DNA of 64,000 nucleotides from Scylla paramamosain (GCF_035594125.1 NW_026973699.1:702501-766500); one strand, 5' to 3'. Shown: positions 48,433-59,680, numbered from the stretch's first letter. The notes: generated by a model from the letters alone, not told the origin. Program-made: numbers and translations.

Positions 48433-50897
48433 TGCATCAAGACAAAACTCAGGTTCACCAGTGTTCCTTCCTGACTTTGTTTGGAGATTGGCCCTGTGGC
48501 TTGGAGGATGGCAAGAAGCCCACATGCTGTGCCTGCTGCAAGGTCAGCTTGGCAGGGGAGGCTGCAGTATTACCACTCTGGCTGGTGATGAGGCGCACCT
48601 GCTGGCTCCCAATGTTGCTCATGCCCCCGCCAGCCTGACTGCCGATGATCACCTTGGTCACCGTCTGCACAGGCAAGGCAGGCATGTCAGCATGTCAGTT
48701 GGAAACGTTTCTCTCACAGCTACATCATCACAAGTCCTATATGCTCTCAAACCAAAGAGGGTTTATGGTCAATCAGTTATGATTCACATTCTTCATAAAA
48801 GGGTAAAGGAAATCATCATTAACATTTTAAAGATTAGTACAGAAAAGTCCTGACTAATAAGCTGTACTTCCAGAGTATGTGCAAGAATCAACAAACCACA
48901 AGTCCCTGCATTAACTATATATCTATATAGCTTATCTCTATCACCATGTATCCTGTTATGAAGCTTTTTCTGTCTAGAGCTAAAGGGAACACTTCAAAGA
49001 CTACAGACCACTCTCCTAAAACGCGGCTTCCACTCACACCGCTGCTGTTGTGTGACTGGGTCTGCGATGACTGCTTGAACTGCACCGTCCACACTGGGTG
49101 GGCCTGCGAGGTGACCACCATCTGCTGCCTCACTCCCCCACTGAGCTGAGATGTGTTCACCACCACCGGCTTGCTGTTGTTGCTGCTGCTAGGGCCCGAC
49201 ACTGTGCTCACGACCTGGCCGCCCGATGTGATGATTCGGTTGGCCATAGAACCAATAGAGATGTTATTCTGCTGAAATATATAAGTAAAAATTGGTCACC
49301 TTGCTTTTACTCCTGAGTTCCGTCTCATTGAGAAATATTACTAATTTCGATAAAACATTCAGAAATTTCTCCATTATTTGTTGGGTGCTGTAATTCCCAC
49401 ACTACTACTACATAAAATGTACAGTCAATACCTGACAGGTCCAGCCTGGATCTACTGATATACACATCAATATATTGGTATTGAGATGGCAAAGAAAAGC
49501 TGTCACACCTAATATAAATGATGGAATAAAAGTACAGAGAAGGCATCCTTAGTCCCTACATTCATGTGTTTCTGTCACCTTTTGCAACATCTAGCCATAA
49601 TGTAAAAAACAGGGAGACTACTGCAAGTAAGGGTACAATGAAAAGATAGTAGGAATAAATAAGACACTACAGTAGCACTACAGAAGCAGCTGTAGCCTCA
49701 CCTGGTTCTGCTGCAGAACTACAAACTGGCCCAAGCTGCTCTTTATGAGCTGTGGCGTCTCTGAAACTATCTGGGAGGAAGAGGAGTCACCCGAAGACAC
49801 AGAAGCCAGCAGAGCCGAGGTGGTGGCAGCCTCACCGCCTGTGGACATCTCCTCTCCTGCCATGCCAATCAGCTCACCACCCTGTTGCAGCATGTCCATT
49901 TCACCTGTGCGGGAGAACCAAAAGTATGTAACACACAGCAGACAATAGTGAGTGATACATTCCCTGATATTGCCTCCTGTGGATAGAGATCAAGGCCAAC
50001 ACACAATTACGTATAAGTGCTTGAAAGGACTATAAATTTATTTTTTTTGTCCTTGTATGGCCATGACAAATCTGCAGCTGATACTCACCAATGACCTGGT
50101 CATGGTCAGTGAGGGTGTCCACTTCCATTGGCTGGTGGTGAGCATGGGAGTCCAGCTGCTGAGACTCTTCCAGCACTCCGCTCTCTACACCCTCCACCTC
50201 CACAATGTTGCCCACTGTCACCCCATCAGAGATGAGCACTCCAGGAGTGTCCACCACCTGGGATCAACAAGTAGAGTAATAGTTAGGGATCACTAACAAC
50301 ACTAAGGGATCACTGTCTAAGAATAGTGTATAATGCATAGCAATTATAATACTTCTTGGCGTGCAGGATTTCAGCATGGTAAATACAATAACCTTGATCA
50401 CTTGCCAGTTTTTAGAAATGTTAGAAATGTCAACTTCTGAGAAGTCTAGTAAAAAAAATTTGAGAATGATCTAGTACAGGATTTCAATACCCAACTTTGG
50501 TTGTATTCAATCTATCTCTCCAGTTCTTAGGCTTTTGTTGTATCTAATTCCTTATGATCTCAATCATGTCCTCTATTGGCAACTTATCTTTCACAAAATA
50601 TTCAACACACTTTGCCACCACAATCATTGAAAAGAACCTGTTTTCCTCTCACCTACATCACTGCCCCAGCATCCTCTGACTACTGCTAGTAATACACCAA
50701 AAATAAGTGAAATCTGAAAGCTTGCCTCTGTAAGCAGTAATACTCACATGACCCTCAGTTGCCTCCTGCAGAGCCTTCAAGTCTGCCGGCTGGATGTTGC
50801 CCACAAGACTCTCTAGGTCTTGGGACGTCAGCTGGCTCGTCAGCTCCCCAAGTGCCAAGGCATCAATGAACACTGTGCTGCCCCCCCTCACTGCCAT
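43033..50897 (-). CDS. LIN54: LIN54 (tesmin/TSO1-like CXC), DREAM/MuvB DNA-binding subunit
   Basis: LIN54 binds CHR promoter elements and represses or activates cell-cycle genes within MuvB. Thirteen coding exons (high to low): 50748-50897 (start [19 protein letters not shown]), 50089-50257, 49702-49904, 49038-49271, 48476-48664, 47597-47782, 46110-46205, 45754-45882, 44937-45107, 44531-44700, 44061-44298, 43693-43894, 43033-43219. The N-terminal two-thirds are Q/S/T/V-rich. The CXC pair lies near residues 549-590 ([16 protein letters not shown]) and 620-665 ([19 protein letters not shown]), and the tyrosines known to enter the DNA minor groove are present in both. The C-terminus ([27 protein letters not shown]) matches the family. 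The coding sum is 2324 nt; one missing base in exon 12 explains the remainder, giving about 774 residues (human 749). Exon 8 ends at a poor donor (GTTTTT). Confidence 0.94.
43693..43894 (-). other. LIN54: LIN54 exon 12 with a one-base deletion
   Basis: The upstream exon ends in phase 0, and this exon starts [12 protein letters not shown] in phase 0, matching the second CXC domain. It then reads AAARMWT and a TGA. One base added near plus-strand 57-59 of the 438xx block (43857-43859, where GTGGGC is expected and GTGGC is present) restores V-G-C-C-K-N and an open frame to the donor TCAAA/GTAAGC. The downstream frame is clearly the conserved one, because it links to exon 13. As written the product loses the end of CXC2 and the C-terminal helices. 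Confidence 0.85.
45378..45690 (-). pseudogene. RT-element C-terminal relic in a LIN54 intron
   Basis: Two minus-strand frames contain [20 protein letters not shown] and [18 protein letters not shown], a diverged version of the VKR.TLRWFGH.ER...KKVY motif found at the C-terminus of many non-LTR reverse transcriptases. It lies between LIN54 exons 9 and 8 and is frameshifted and truncated. Confidence 0.65.
46206..47596. other. LIN54 intron, no other feature seen
   Basis: AT-rich, 1.39 kb. The short open frames have no support. Confidence 0.6.
47884..47960. repeat. perfect 77-bp palindrome (38-bp arms, 1-nt centre)
   Basis: The left arm starts CTCTACTGTCCTACC and the right arm ends GGTAGGACAGTAGAG. 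All 38 positions pair and only a single A separates the arms. It lies in a LIN54 intron (between exons 6 and 5). It may be a natural inverted duplication or a fold-back read artefact. A hairpin RNA gene is unlikely because there is no loop. Confidence 0.9.
48342..48429. repeat. (GA)n microsatellite, LIN54 intron
   Basis: About 44 GA units, ending about 45 bp from the LIN54 exon 5 donor. Confidence 0.96.
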
Positions 50898-51301
50898 CTT
50901 TGTCTGTGGATGAGCAGGATCATAATCTTTGGCGATGTCACACACAAACACACCAACTACCAAACAAAGGGATAAATTGGATAAATATAGATACAAATGT
51001 AGCTCAGGCTCTGTACAGATAGGTACTAACACTTGTTCACCTTCCCAACTCATCATGTGACTAACACCTCTAAACTCCAATCAAGTCAAAGGGTGCATTA
51101 TTGCCAATATGGCTGAATAAATTACAAGATCTCATACATCTTTAAGATGCATGTTATTGTTCGGGAGGTGCTGTGGTGAATAGGACAGACAGTGAGAGCA
51201 ATGAAAGTGCACTTGGAATGTGTGGCATGTCAGTAAAATGTGACAAAAATGCCAACAAAATTAGAAGAAAAAGGCCCACTGAGGTGCCAGTCCCTAAACA
51301 G

Positions 51302-52560
51302 TCAGAAATGATCATGAAAACTGGAGGATAAGTGTCTCAAAACCTCCCTCAAGTCATAAGGAGGAAAGACAGAAGTAGAAAGGGAGTTCCAGAATTTACC
51401 AGAAAAGGAAATGAATGATTGAGAATACTGGTTAACACTTGCAATTGAGAGGTGGATAGAATAGGGATGAGAGAAAGTAGAAAGTTTTATGAAGTGAGGC
51501 TGCAGGAGGAGGGGAGGCATGCAGTTAGCAAGATCAGAAGAGCAGTTAGCATGAAAATAGTGGTACAAGATAGCAAGAGACACAATATTGTGGCAAAAAG
51601 AGAGAGAGATTGCAAAGTCTGTTACAGTGTTATGAGTGGAACTCCCCATACATGTAAGGCATACTCCTTACATGGATGAATAAGGTCCCTGTACAGAATC
51701 AGCAATTGGAGGAGATAAGAAAAAAAACTGGCTTAACTTTATAGAAGCTGTTTTAGCTAGAAATAAGACATAAAGTTTCCAGTTTATATTATAAGTAAAG
51801 GATAGACTGAAGATGTTCAGTGTAGAAGAAGGGGACAGTTGAGAGTCAATGAAGAAGAGAAGATAGCTATCTAGAAGGTAGCATCATGTCGATGTTGAGG
51901 AGGAGGAGGAGGAGGAGGAGGACGACAAAGATGAGGAAGAGGAAGAGGAAGAGGAGGAGGAGGAGGAGGATGAAAAGCATGGATACAAGAGCAAGTTATG
52001 TCATTGCCTACAAAGATGCAACATCCAGCTCTGGATTAAAAATGAATATGGAGAAAATAGGAGGGAACAGAGAAGGAGCTACTGTCAGTTGGCTCAGACA
52101 CCTGCATTTTGGTGACGAAAAGAAGATGAGGCTTATTAGAGGGGAGGTGGTGTTCTACAGATTGAAAATTAGATAAGGCGGCAAATGCTGCATAAATTAA
52201 TGAAGAAAAAGTTGAGTAGGGTGTCAAGACACTTAGGTTCGATACCTGAAGAAGAGTCCGACCTGGGGACATTTGTGGTCTCCTTCCCAGACAGGGACTC
52301 CAAAGCTTGTGTAAGAGCCACCATCATAAATTTTGAATTCTGAGTGAAGGGTGTCTGCATATTAGGTACATGTAGAGTTGTGTGAAGGGAGAGAGTTGTC
52401 TTTAGAGGGCAGGGTGTGACTGGCCCCTTGCACTGTGAGTCACAAATGGAAACATTCAGTGTGGTCACAGCTGGGTCACTGGAAAGTTTACAGCATCCCT
52501 GATCCACAACAACACTGGGAGTGATTATCATTTTGGCATGTGTCAGAGGAGGAAGACAAT
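51302..52560 (-). pseudogene. degraded non-LTR retroelement upstream of the LIN54 start codon
   Basis: The minus strand reads AILYHYFHANCSSDLANCM, then HPYSIHLSIASVNQYSQSF and FWNSLSTSVFPPYDL. This is the familiar C-terminal pattern (FYRYF.G.CS, HPY.V, LWNSLP..VFP..YDL) of many invertebrate non-LTR reverse transcriptases. Open segments further upstream (to about 52531) belong to the same broken element or to a composite of it. A GAG array at about 51891-51971 interrupts it. It lies in the 5' region of LIN54, possibly in a 5' UTR intron. Confidence 0.65.
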
Positions 52561-53628
52561 ATAAAATAGAACAGTGCTGGAATACCTATCTGAAAGAGAG
52601 ACACCTTCACTTAAACCCCTAATACTTGCATGCTAGATACTCTACACTGACAAAAAACAACTCAGGGCAACATCACTATACCTTACACTACACGTAAAAC
52701 AGCCGACCATCGCTGGGAGAGGCAGGATGATGCGGGAATTTAACGATAATACGAGCACAGGGTCAGGAACACACGCGGTGAGGAGCAGGAAGGAAAGTGA
52801 ACGGAATGTGGCCTTGGTAGTGTCTCATTTGTTCGGAATGTGCGCGAACCAGATGCGTGAGTCTTCTACAGGCGATTTCAATGCAACTAAGGATCATGAA
52901 GTGCTGTAGGTGGAATATAAGGGTGAAGTGGTTATCTGAGTGAGGTTTAGGTGAGTTTTTGAGTGTGTATAGGTGGGAAAGACGAGCTGCTGTGAGTTTT
53001 AATTAGTGTTTCGAAGCTTCAGTCGAGACAAAAGGTACACGTTGCCGGAGGAAGGATAATACTTAAAATATTCATACTTCCTCACCTTATCTTACTTACT
53101 CACTGACTCAGCTCATATTTAATGTTGTGTAATGTAATGCGGGGATGATAGTAAGGTCAATGTTGATGTTGTCTTTGTTGTGGAGTAATTTATTGTGCAT
53201 TATTCTTGTTCGTCTGTCCGCTCTCTGGTGACTCAACGACAGCCTATCATCTCCCTGCATTTTTCTCGTGCCCCGTTCCTCTCTCCTCTGCTCCTCACTC
53301 TCCCCATCTCTCCTACCTCCATCCACTCTCCCCCTCCCGTCACCTACCCCCTCATCTCCCGGTCCTCTTAGCTACTTCCGCTCTCTAGATAGATAGATAA
53401 AGAGGTAGACAGACATACAACTAGAAAGACAGACATAGACGAAAGATAGATAGACAGACAGACAGACAACTAGCAAGATACAGAAAAATAGACTGGTAAA
53501 TAATGAAGGGTTCTGCTGTAGAAGGTGAGACGCAGAGGGGTGAAGGAGGCACTGAAAACCCAGCTATCACCCACACTCTCCTGTACCACGACAGCCAGCT
53601 AGTGTAGAGAAAATGTGGAGAAACAAAG
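52561..53628. other. spacer between the divergent LIN54 and heptad-repeat genes
   Basis: The LIN54 transcription start and 5' UTR exons probably lie here or just below but could not be placed. GATA/GACA tetranucleotides occur at about 53389-53470. Confidence 0.4.
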
Positions 53629-53664
53629 TATAAAGGAGCGTTTTACTTTAACATTCACCTTCAG
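53629..53664 (+). promoter_or_regulatory. TATA box and possible initiator
   Basis: TATAAAG at 53629-53635 and TCAG at 53661-53664 are spaced by about 34 bp. The initiator resembles the arthropod TCAGT consensus. They lie about 35-70 bp before the ATG at 53698, so the 5' UTR would be short. Confidence 0.5.
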
Positions 53665-53697
53665 AACAACACTTTGACGAGTCCTTTGAAAACCAAC

Positions 53698-54321
53698 ATG
53701 CCAAAGAGAACCAGGTCCACTTCTTTCTCTGAGGACCCGAGTACCTCACCGCCCTCGTCCTCTTCCACGACCATCTCTCCCCCGACGTGGCCCATGAGGC
53801 CAGAGGATGAGGGGTATATGGTCTTCTTCCAGAGGCGGGACGACTGGGCCGAATGGCGACCTACGCGGGTCTGGTACGTCTCCTCCGAGGGCGTGCAGGC
53901 GCTGGTGGGGCAGTGGAGTAACGCAGTGAAGTGGCCGCCCAATGGAGTGGCCTGGTGGATCAGTCTCCTTTCCTCGTCCAGCGGCGTGATGGGCGATCGG
54001 ACTCCCTCACATGAAGACTCGATTCCTTTAACTTCGGATTCAGTTCCCCAAAATTCGGATTCGATTCCTCAAAATTCGGATTCGATTCCCTCTAACTCGG
54101 ACTCGTCCCCCTTAAACGCAAACTCGACTCCCTTAAATTCAGATTCGGTGTCCTTTGACTCTGACTCGATTCACTTAACCTCAGACTCGACTCCTTTAAA
54201 ACTGTTCTCAATCCCCTTTAGCCTGAACCTGAGGCTGTGTAGGGAAGAGGACAGCGTCATCATAGTGCGCTCAGAAGATGATGATGAGGAGCCACCGAAG
54301 AAGAGGCCCCGCTACTCTTAA
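53698..54321 (+). CDS. unrecognised protein with nine heptapeptide repeats, 207 aa
   Basis: An intact single-exon frame. Residues 3-6 are basic (KRTR), and 7-30 are S/T/P-rich. Residues 39-92 form a tryptophan-rich, fold-like segment (GYMVFFQRRDDWAEWRPT, VWYVSSEG, WPPNGVAWWISLL). Residues 107-169 are nine tandem heptads with consensus D-S-I-P-x-N-S, encoded by 21-bp units that vary at silent positions. A D/E run and the basic PPKKRPRYS end follow, a plausible nuclear localisation signal. There is no signal peptide or membrane segment. I do not recognise the family. The neighbouring TATA/initiator and AACATGC start context support a real, perhaps lineage-specific gene. The ATG was chosen as the first in frame after the TATA box. 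Confidence 0.65.
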   Translation: MPKRTRSTSFSEDPSTSPPSSSSTTISPPTWPMRPEDEGYMVFFQRRDDWAEWRPTRVWYVSSEGVQALVGQWSNAVKWPPNGVAWWISLLSSSSGVMGDRTPSHEDSIPLTSDSVPQNSDSIPQNSDSIPSNSDSSPLNANSTPLNSDSVSFDSDSIHLTSDSTPLKLFSIPFSLNLRLCREEDSVIIVRSEDDDEEPPKKRPRYS

Positions 54322-54332
54322 AGGTGAATGAG

Positions 54333-54515
54333 TGGACAGGTGAACAGAATAGCACAGGTGGGTGGAACAGGTGGACAGGACAGGTGGATAGGACAGGTGA
54401 ACAGAACAGAACAGAAGGATAGAACAGGTGCATAGGTCAAGAAAATGATACAAGTGGATTAAATAGGACAAGTGGATAGAATAAGTTAGGTTAATAGGAC
54501 AGGTGAACAGGTGTG
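54333..54515 (+). repeat. minisatellite with core GGACAGGTGGATA
   Basis: About twelve imperfect units of ACAGGTGGA/ACAGGTGAACAGA start just after the stop codon of the heptad-repeat gene and would fall in its 3' UTR. Confidence 0.85.
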
Positions 54516-54744
54516 AGCGTCCATTAGGTCCCCTCAGGTACAGATAATTACAGGTTTTGCTTACACTTCTTTCTTCCATCTCCGTTTCTCTATCTGTATT
54601 TTAATTAAGTTTTGTAATATCATCTCGTAAGGAAAGTTTGTATTTTACTTCATGAGCATAAAAACTACTTCTTATTTCACTTAATTTCTTATTGATGAGA
54701 ATTTTAATTGTTGTTTTATCATTATAGATAGGAACATTAATTTA

Positions 54745-55072
54745 CAGGAGGAAAAGAAGGAGGAAGAGGGCTAATGAGAAGATGAGAAAAGGAAGAAAGG
54801 GCAATGAGGAAGAGAGGATATTTGGGATGTGAGAGCGAAAATGGTAGAAGAGAGAAGCGAGAAAAACTGATGAGAAGGGAAGTGATGGAAGGAGAAGATG
54901 TGATTGGGAAGAGGGAAAGGAGGGGTAAAGGGGGAGAGGGGAGTCGGGAGGGAGAAAGCCTTATGAGGGAGGTGAGGGGAAGTGGAAGGAAGGAAATGTG
55001 AGAGAGATTGAGGGAGAGAGGAAGAGAAAGAAGAGAAGGAAGTGGAGTTGCGTGGAGTCATTTCCTTCACTT

Positions 55073-55119
<47 letters not shown>

Positions 55120-55288
55120 GGGAAAGTCCTCATGTTTTAATTACTTCTTCCCTCATTACTGTTATCGAGGAGGTGAGAAGGGAAGGAAGAGGGGACAGTA
55201 GAGAAAGGGGAGGAAAAGAGGGGAAGGGAGGGGAGATAGCAAAAGGGAGAGGGAAGGAAGAAGGGTGAGTGTTAAGGTTTAGTGGTGA

Positions 55289-55327
<39 letters not shown>

Positions 55328-55372
55328 CAGGAGGAGGAGGAGGAGGAGGAGGAGGAGGATCATTTCAACATC
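54745..55372. repeat. purine-rich tract with (CA)n and (GTA)n(GAG)n arrays
   Basis: A G/A-rich plus strand, CA at about 55075-55115, then GTA at about 55288-55329 and GAG at about 55330-55360. Confidence 0.88.
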
Positions 55373-55399
55373 AGGTTTCATCTCATTTCACCTTGTCTA

Positions 55400-55685
55400 T
55401 ATCCTCCTCCTCCTTCTCCTCCTCCTCCTGCTCCTGCTCCTCCTCCTCCACCTCTTCCTCATATTCCTTCTCTTCAGTGTCAGCGCGAGTCTTTTTACAT
55501 TCCACCTAACCACCAATCCTCCTCCTCCTCCTCCTCCTCCTCCTCCTCCTCCTCCTCCTCCTCGCAGCATCTCTGTACAAACGTCAGCAGTCTAGATAAT
55601 ATGCAAACTTCCCTGACTCCAATTTGTCTTAACTTTGTTCATTTGTCCGTCAGTTTCCTGCGGCTGCCTCCTCCTCCTCCTCCTC

Positions 55686-55737
<52 letters not shown>

Positions 55738-55792
55738 ACTCAATTTCTTGCTTCTACCTACCGACCGCATGGGAGGGTGAAAGAGAGGGTTG

Positions 55793-55878
<86 letters not shown>

Positions 55879-56100
55879 TCCACCACCTGTATCTCCCTCC
55901 CTTCCCTCCTTCCCATCAATCTTCATTCCATCTCTCCTCTCTCCTCTCTCCTCCTCCTCCATCCCTTCCTCCTCCTCCTCCTCCTCCTCCTCCTCCTCCT
56001 CCTCCTCCTCCTCCTCCTATCATTCTCCTTGTTCTTCTTTTCAGAGCAATAAGGAGTAGTTTCCCTTTTCCCTTCTTTTCCCCTTCTGCCCTTTGCTTAG
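55400..56100. repeat. pyrimidine-rich tract with (TCC)n and (CT)n arrays
   Basis: CTC arrays at about 55400-55460, 55518-55563 and 55967-56018; CT at about 55690-55735 and 55797-55875. The frames with S/L/P runs are compositional. Confidence 0.92.
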
Positions 56101-56499
56101 TAACTTAAGGAGGGATGAGTTGAGGGAACAGTATGCCAAAAATTAAGGGGAATTTAAAGGGAATTAAGGAGTGAGGGGAAAATTGTTCGAAATATGTAAA
56201 TGGAAAGGAGTGAGGGGAATGAGAGGGGAGTGAGAGGGGAGTGAGGGGAGGTAGTAGAGGTTTGGAATCGACAAACACAGAGCCGCCCACACCACAAATG
56301 TCATGGGAGAGGGGAGTGAGAGGGGAAGAGAGAGGGGAAAGGGGAAGGAGAGGGGAATGACCAGGAGATATATAACTCCATAGTGCTGTTCCCCTCTCCC
56401 CTCTCCCCTCTCCCTCCTGCTCCCGTCTTTTCCTCCTCTCTTCTTTCTTCTCCCTTTGCTCTTCCCCTCACCCAAATCTTTCCCCTCGCCTTCACCTCT

Positions 56500-56584
<85 letters not shown>

Positions 56585-56803
56585 TGAACCAAACACCTAC
56601 ACGTCTTAATTTTTTTCCCATCCCAGTAACTAATAAATGCATCTGACCTTTCCCCACATTTTTCCCCTCATCTCCTCCCCTCACCCCATCACCAAGCTTT
56701 TTCCTCTTTCTCATTATTAAGAGATGCCAACAATACCGTCAAAATTCCCCCACTTCCTCCCCCCCCCTTACCATCATTCCTCTTTCCCTCTTTCATCTTC
56801 CTC

Positions 56804-56847
<44 letters not shown>

Positions 56848-57360
56848 CTCGCCAGCATTGTCCCGGGGAGCTTGAGACACTCCAGGCGCCTAGTTAAGGA
56901 GAGAGAACAGGTGAGTTATGAGTGAGGGGAGAGGTGAGGGGAGAGGGAGAGGGGAGACAGGGGGGAATAGGTAAGAAGGACGACAGGGAGAGAGAGGGGA
57001 AGGAAAGGATAAGAGGCAATAAAGAGATGATTATGATGATGGCAAAACCAGGTGAGAAAATAAGGGGAAAGTGAGGGGAATTGAGAGTATGAGGGGGAAA
57101 TATGAAAGTGAATTGAAGGTGATGGAAAAATAAAGTTAAAATAAAAGGAAACAAGGAAAAAAGAGGGAAATTTAACAAAGAAAGGGGAAAAGGAGAAATG
57201 TAAAAAAAAAGTTACAGAAAAGATGGTGAGAAGGAAAGTGAGGGGAAAAAAGAAGATGGGCGAGGAAAAATGAGAGGGGGAAAAAGATGAGAGGACAAAT
57301 GAGAGAGGAAACTGAGAGGAAAATTATGATATGTAGTAATAAACGTGGAGGGAAAGTTTT
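56101..57360. repeat. alternating GAGGGGA-rich purine and pyrimidine tracts, (GT)n, (CT)n
   Basis: GAGGGGA-type units at about 56160-56360 and 56915-57345 on the plus strand, C/T-rich sequence between them, GT at about 56502-56582 and CT at about 56813-56845. Confidence 0.88.
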
Positions 57361-57366
57361 ATATAT

Positions 57367-57369
<3 letters not shown>

Positions 57370-57420
<51 letters not shown>

Positions 57421-57624
57421 GGGTAAGTAGAAAACTGCTCCTTCCCTCACTTTTACCTCCATCTTTCTCGACTAAATCCCTCCTGATTCCCTCCTTTCCT
57501 CCTTCCCTCTTCCTAACTCTTTCTCAGCACCTCCTCATCCCTCCCTTCCTCCTCTTCCTCCCTCTCTTCCTCTCCTTCTCTACCTGCCTCTTCTCCCTCT
57601 CTTCACGATTACTACTATAATCCC

Positions 57625-57720
<96 letters not shown>

Positions 57721-57796
57721 GAAGAAAAGGAATGAAAAGAGCAAAAAAGTAAACAAAGGAACAGAAATTAAAGAAACGAAGAAATACAAAGGAAAA

Positions 57797-57838
<42 letters not shown>
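57370..57838. repeat. (CT)n, (CT)n and (GA)n arrays
   Basis: CT at about 57370-57416, CT at about 57628-57718 and GA at about 57800-57838. The last two are inverted relative to each other. Confidence 0.94.
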
Positions 57839-57839
<1 letters not shown>

Positions 57840-57842
<3 letters not shown>

Positions 57843-58760
57843 ATAAGAACATAAGAACATAAGAAATAAGGGAAGCTGCAAAAAGCGACCAGGCTTACAC
57901 GTGGCAGTCCCTGTATGAAACACACCTACCTATTTCCATCTGTTATCCCAATCCATAAACTTGTCTAATCTTCTCTTAAAGCTCTCTAGTGTCCTAGCAC
58001 TAACAACATGATTACTGAGTCCGTTCCACTCATCTACCACTCTATTTGAGAACCAATTTTTTCCTATCTCCTTCCTAAACCTAAATTTTTCAAGCTTGAA
58101 CCCGTTATTTCTTGTTCTACCCTGGTTGCTGATCCTAAGAATTTTGCTTACATCTCCCTTGTTAAAACCCTTATACCACTTAAAGACTTCTATCAGGTCC
58201 CCTCTTAACCTACGTCTCTCTAAAGAATGTAAATTTAACAGCTTCAACCTCGCCTCGTAAGGAATACTCCTCATCCCCTGCATCCTTTTAGTCATTCTCC
58301 TCTGTACTGATTCTAATAGACCTATATCTTTCCTGTAATGTGGGGACCAGAACTGCACAGCGTAGTCTAGATGAGGTCTGACCAGCGCCAAGTATAACTT
58401 TAATATTACTTCCGGCCTTCTACTTTTAACACTCCTAAAAATGAATCCTAGTACCCTATTTGCCTTGTTTCTGGCTTCTATGCATTGTTTCCCTAGACGG
58501 AGTTCAGAGCTAACTATAACTCCTAAATCTTTCTCGTACCCTGTACCTACCAGAGTTTGGTTGTCTAATGTGCACCTATTGTGTGGGTTTCCTCTACCTA
58601 CGCTAAGCGCTTTGCATTTATTGATATTAAATTGCATTTGCCATCTATCCGTCCATGTGTGCTGCAATGTTAGGATCCCATCACAATATATGCTCTGACA
58701 AATATTTGGTGTCACCGAAAACTTTGACGCTGAATGAACATCTTCTTTAGTATTTAAATA
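57840..58760 (-). mobile_element. 5'-truncated CR1-type LINE (family A), longest copy
   Basis: The minus strand encodes a continuous RT C-terminus: WTDRWQMQFNINKCKALSVG, EKDLGVIVSSELRLGKQC, LVRPHLDYAVQFWSPHYRKD, RRRLRGDLIEVFKWYKGFNK, ending SFKRRLDKFMDWDNRWK at the stop near 57930. The 3' UTR ends in AAGAACATAAGAACATAAG-type tandem units. The endonuclease and RT catalytic motifs are missing; the element starts near 58745-58760, and the frame above that is chance extension. The uninterrupted frame over about 260 codons implies a rather recent insertion. Confidence 0.88.
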
Positions 58761-59565
58761 CAGAAAATATTTCACGTTGAAAGGCACCAGTCTGGGAGGG
58801 AAGGGAGAGAGAGAGTGAGAGAGGAAGAGAAGGAGGGAGGTATTGAGGGAGGACAGTGTGACAAGCTGTGACAAGACAGGACTACCAACCCTTCCTACGT
58901 CTGTCACCGCCTGTGCATTTCTAGTATCTCTTTCTATACCTAACGCTCTCTCCTTTTCAATGGCCATGATGGAAGTTCTACAAGGCAGCATCAAACTCCT
59001 GACAGTCCTTCATACATCTGTCACCACTTGTGCGTACATTTCTCTACCTATAACGCTATCTCCTACACCTCTCCCAGTTGGATAGCCACGATGGGGAATT
59101 CTACAAGGCAGCATGAACTTCATGAAGGTACAAAAACAAGGGATTATCATTACTATAACAGGCCCAGATAATTTACAGTAAAGCCAGCTATTAGCAAATG
59201 TCTAATGGTTTCTTTACAGTGTGGTTTGCCAGTGGGTTAGAAACAATTAATTTAACGATTTGTCACCTCAACTCACACCATAGCTGCCATTTTCTTAGCG
59301 TGATGTTTTCTTGTTGTTTTTGTTTTCATAAAAGTTTCTATGTGGAATAACTCAGCCCAGTGGATACACGTAGCACCTCGTTACGTTTTCTGAGACAAAA
59401 TGTGGTATGCAGGAAAAAGAAATGTGTGGTTTCAGTGCTTGGTTTATTTTATTTCTGTGGAGTGTAGGTTTGATATCGTCGTGCAACATGCGATGAAACC
59501 AGTGTTCAGTTTGAGTGCGGTTGAAAATTGTTATGCAAACACTGTTTATTTAGTGTCAGTGTACG

Positions 59566-59570
<5 letters not shown>
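58761..59570. other. no gene seen
   Basis: Unique-looking sequence. A weak duplication exists between about 58895-58990 and 59005-59110 (TCTGTCACC, TCTCTTTCTATACCTAACGC-like and CTACAAGGCAGCAT blocks). Confidence 0.5.
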
Positions 59571-59624
<54 letters not shown>

Positions 59625-59680
59625 TAGCAGATATTTCCCATCTATATAATCAGGAATTAACAGAGGAACGGAAAAACACC

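Noticed and set aside
58761..58994. N-terminal extension of the LINE reading at 57930-58994
   Set aside because: The first 75-80 residues run through unrelated flanking sequence and do not resemble RT; the element is truncated near 58750.
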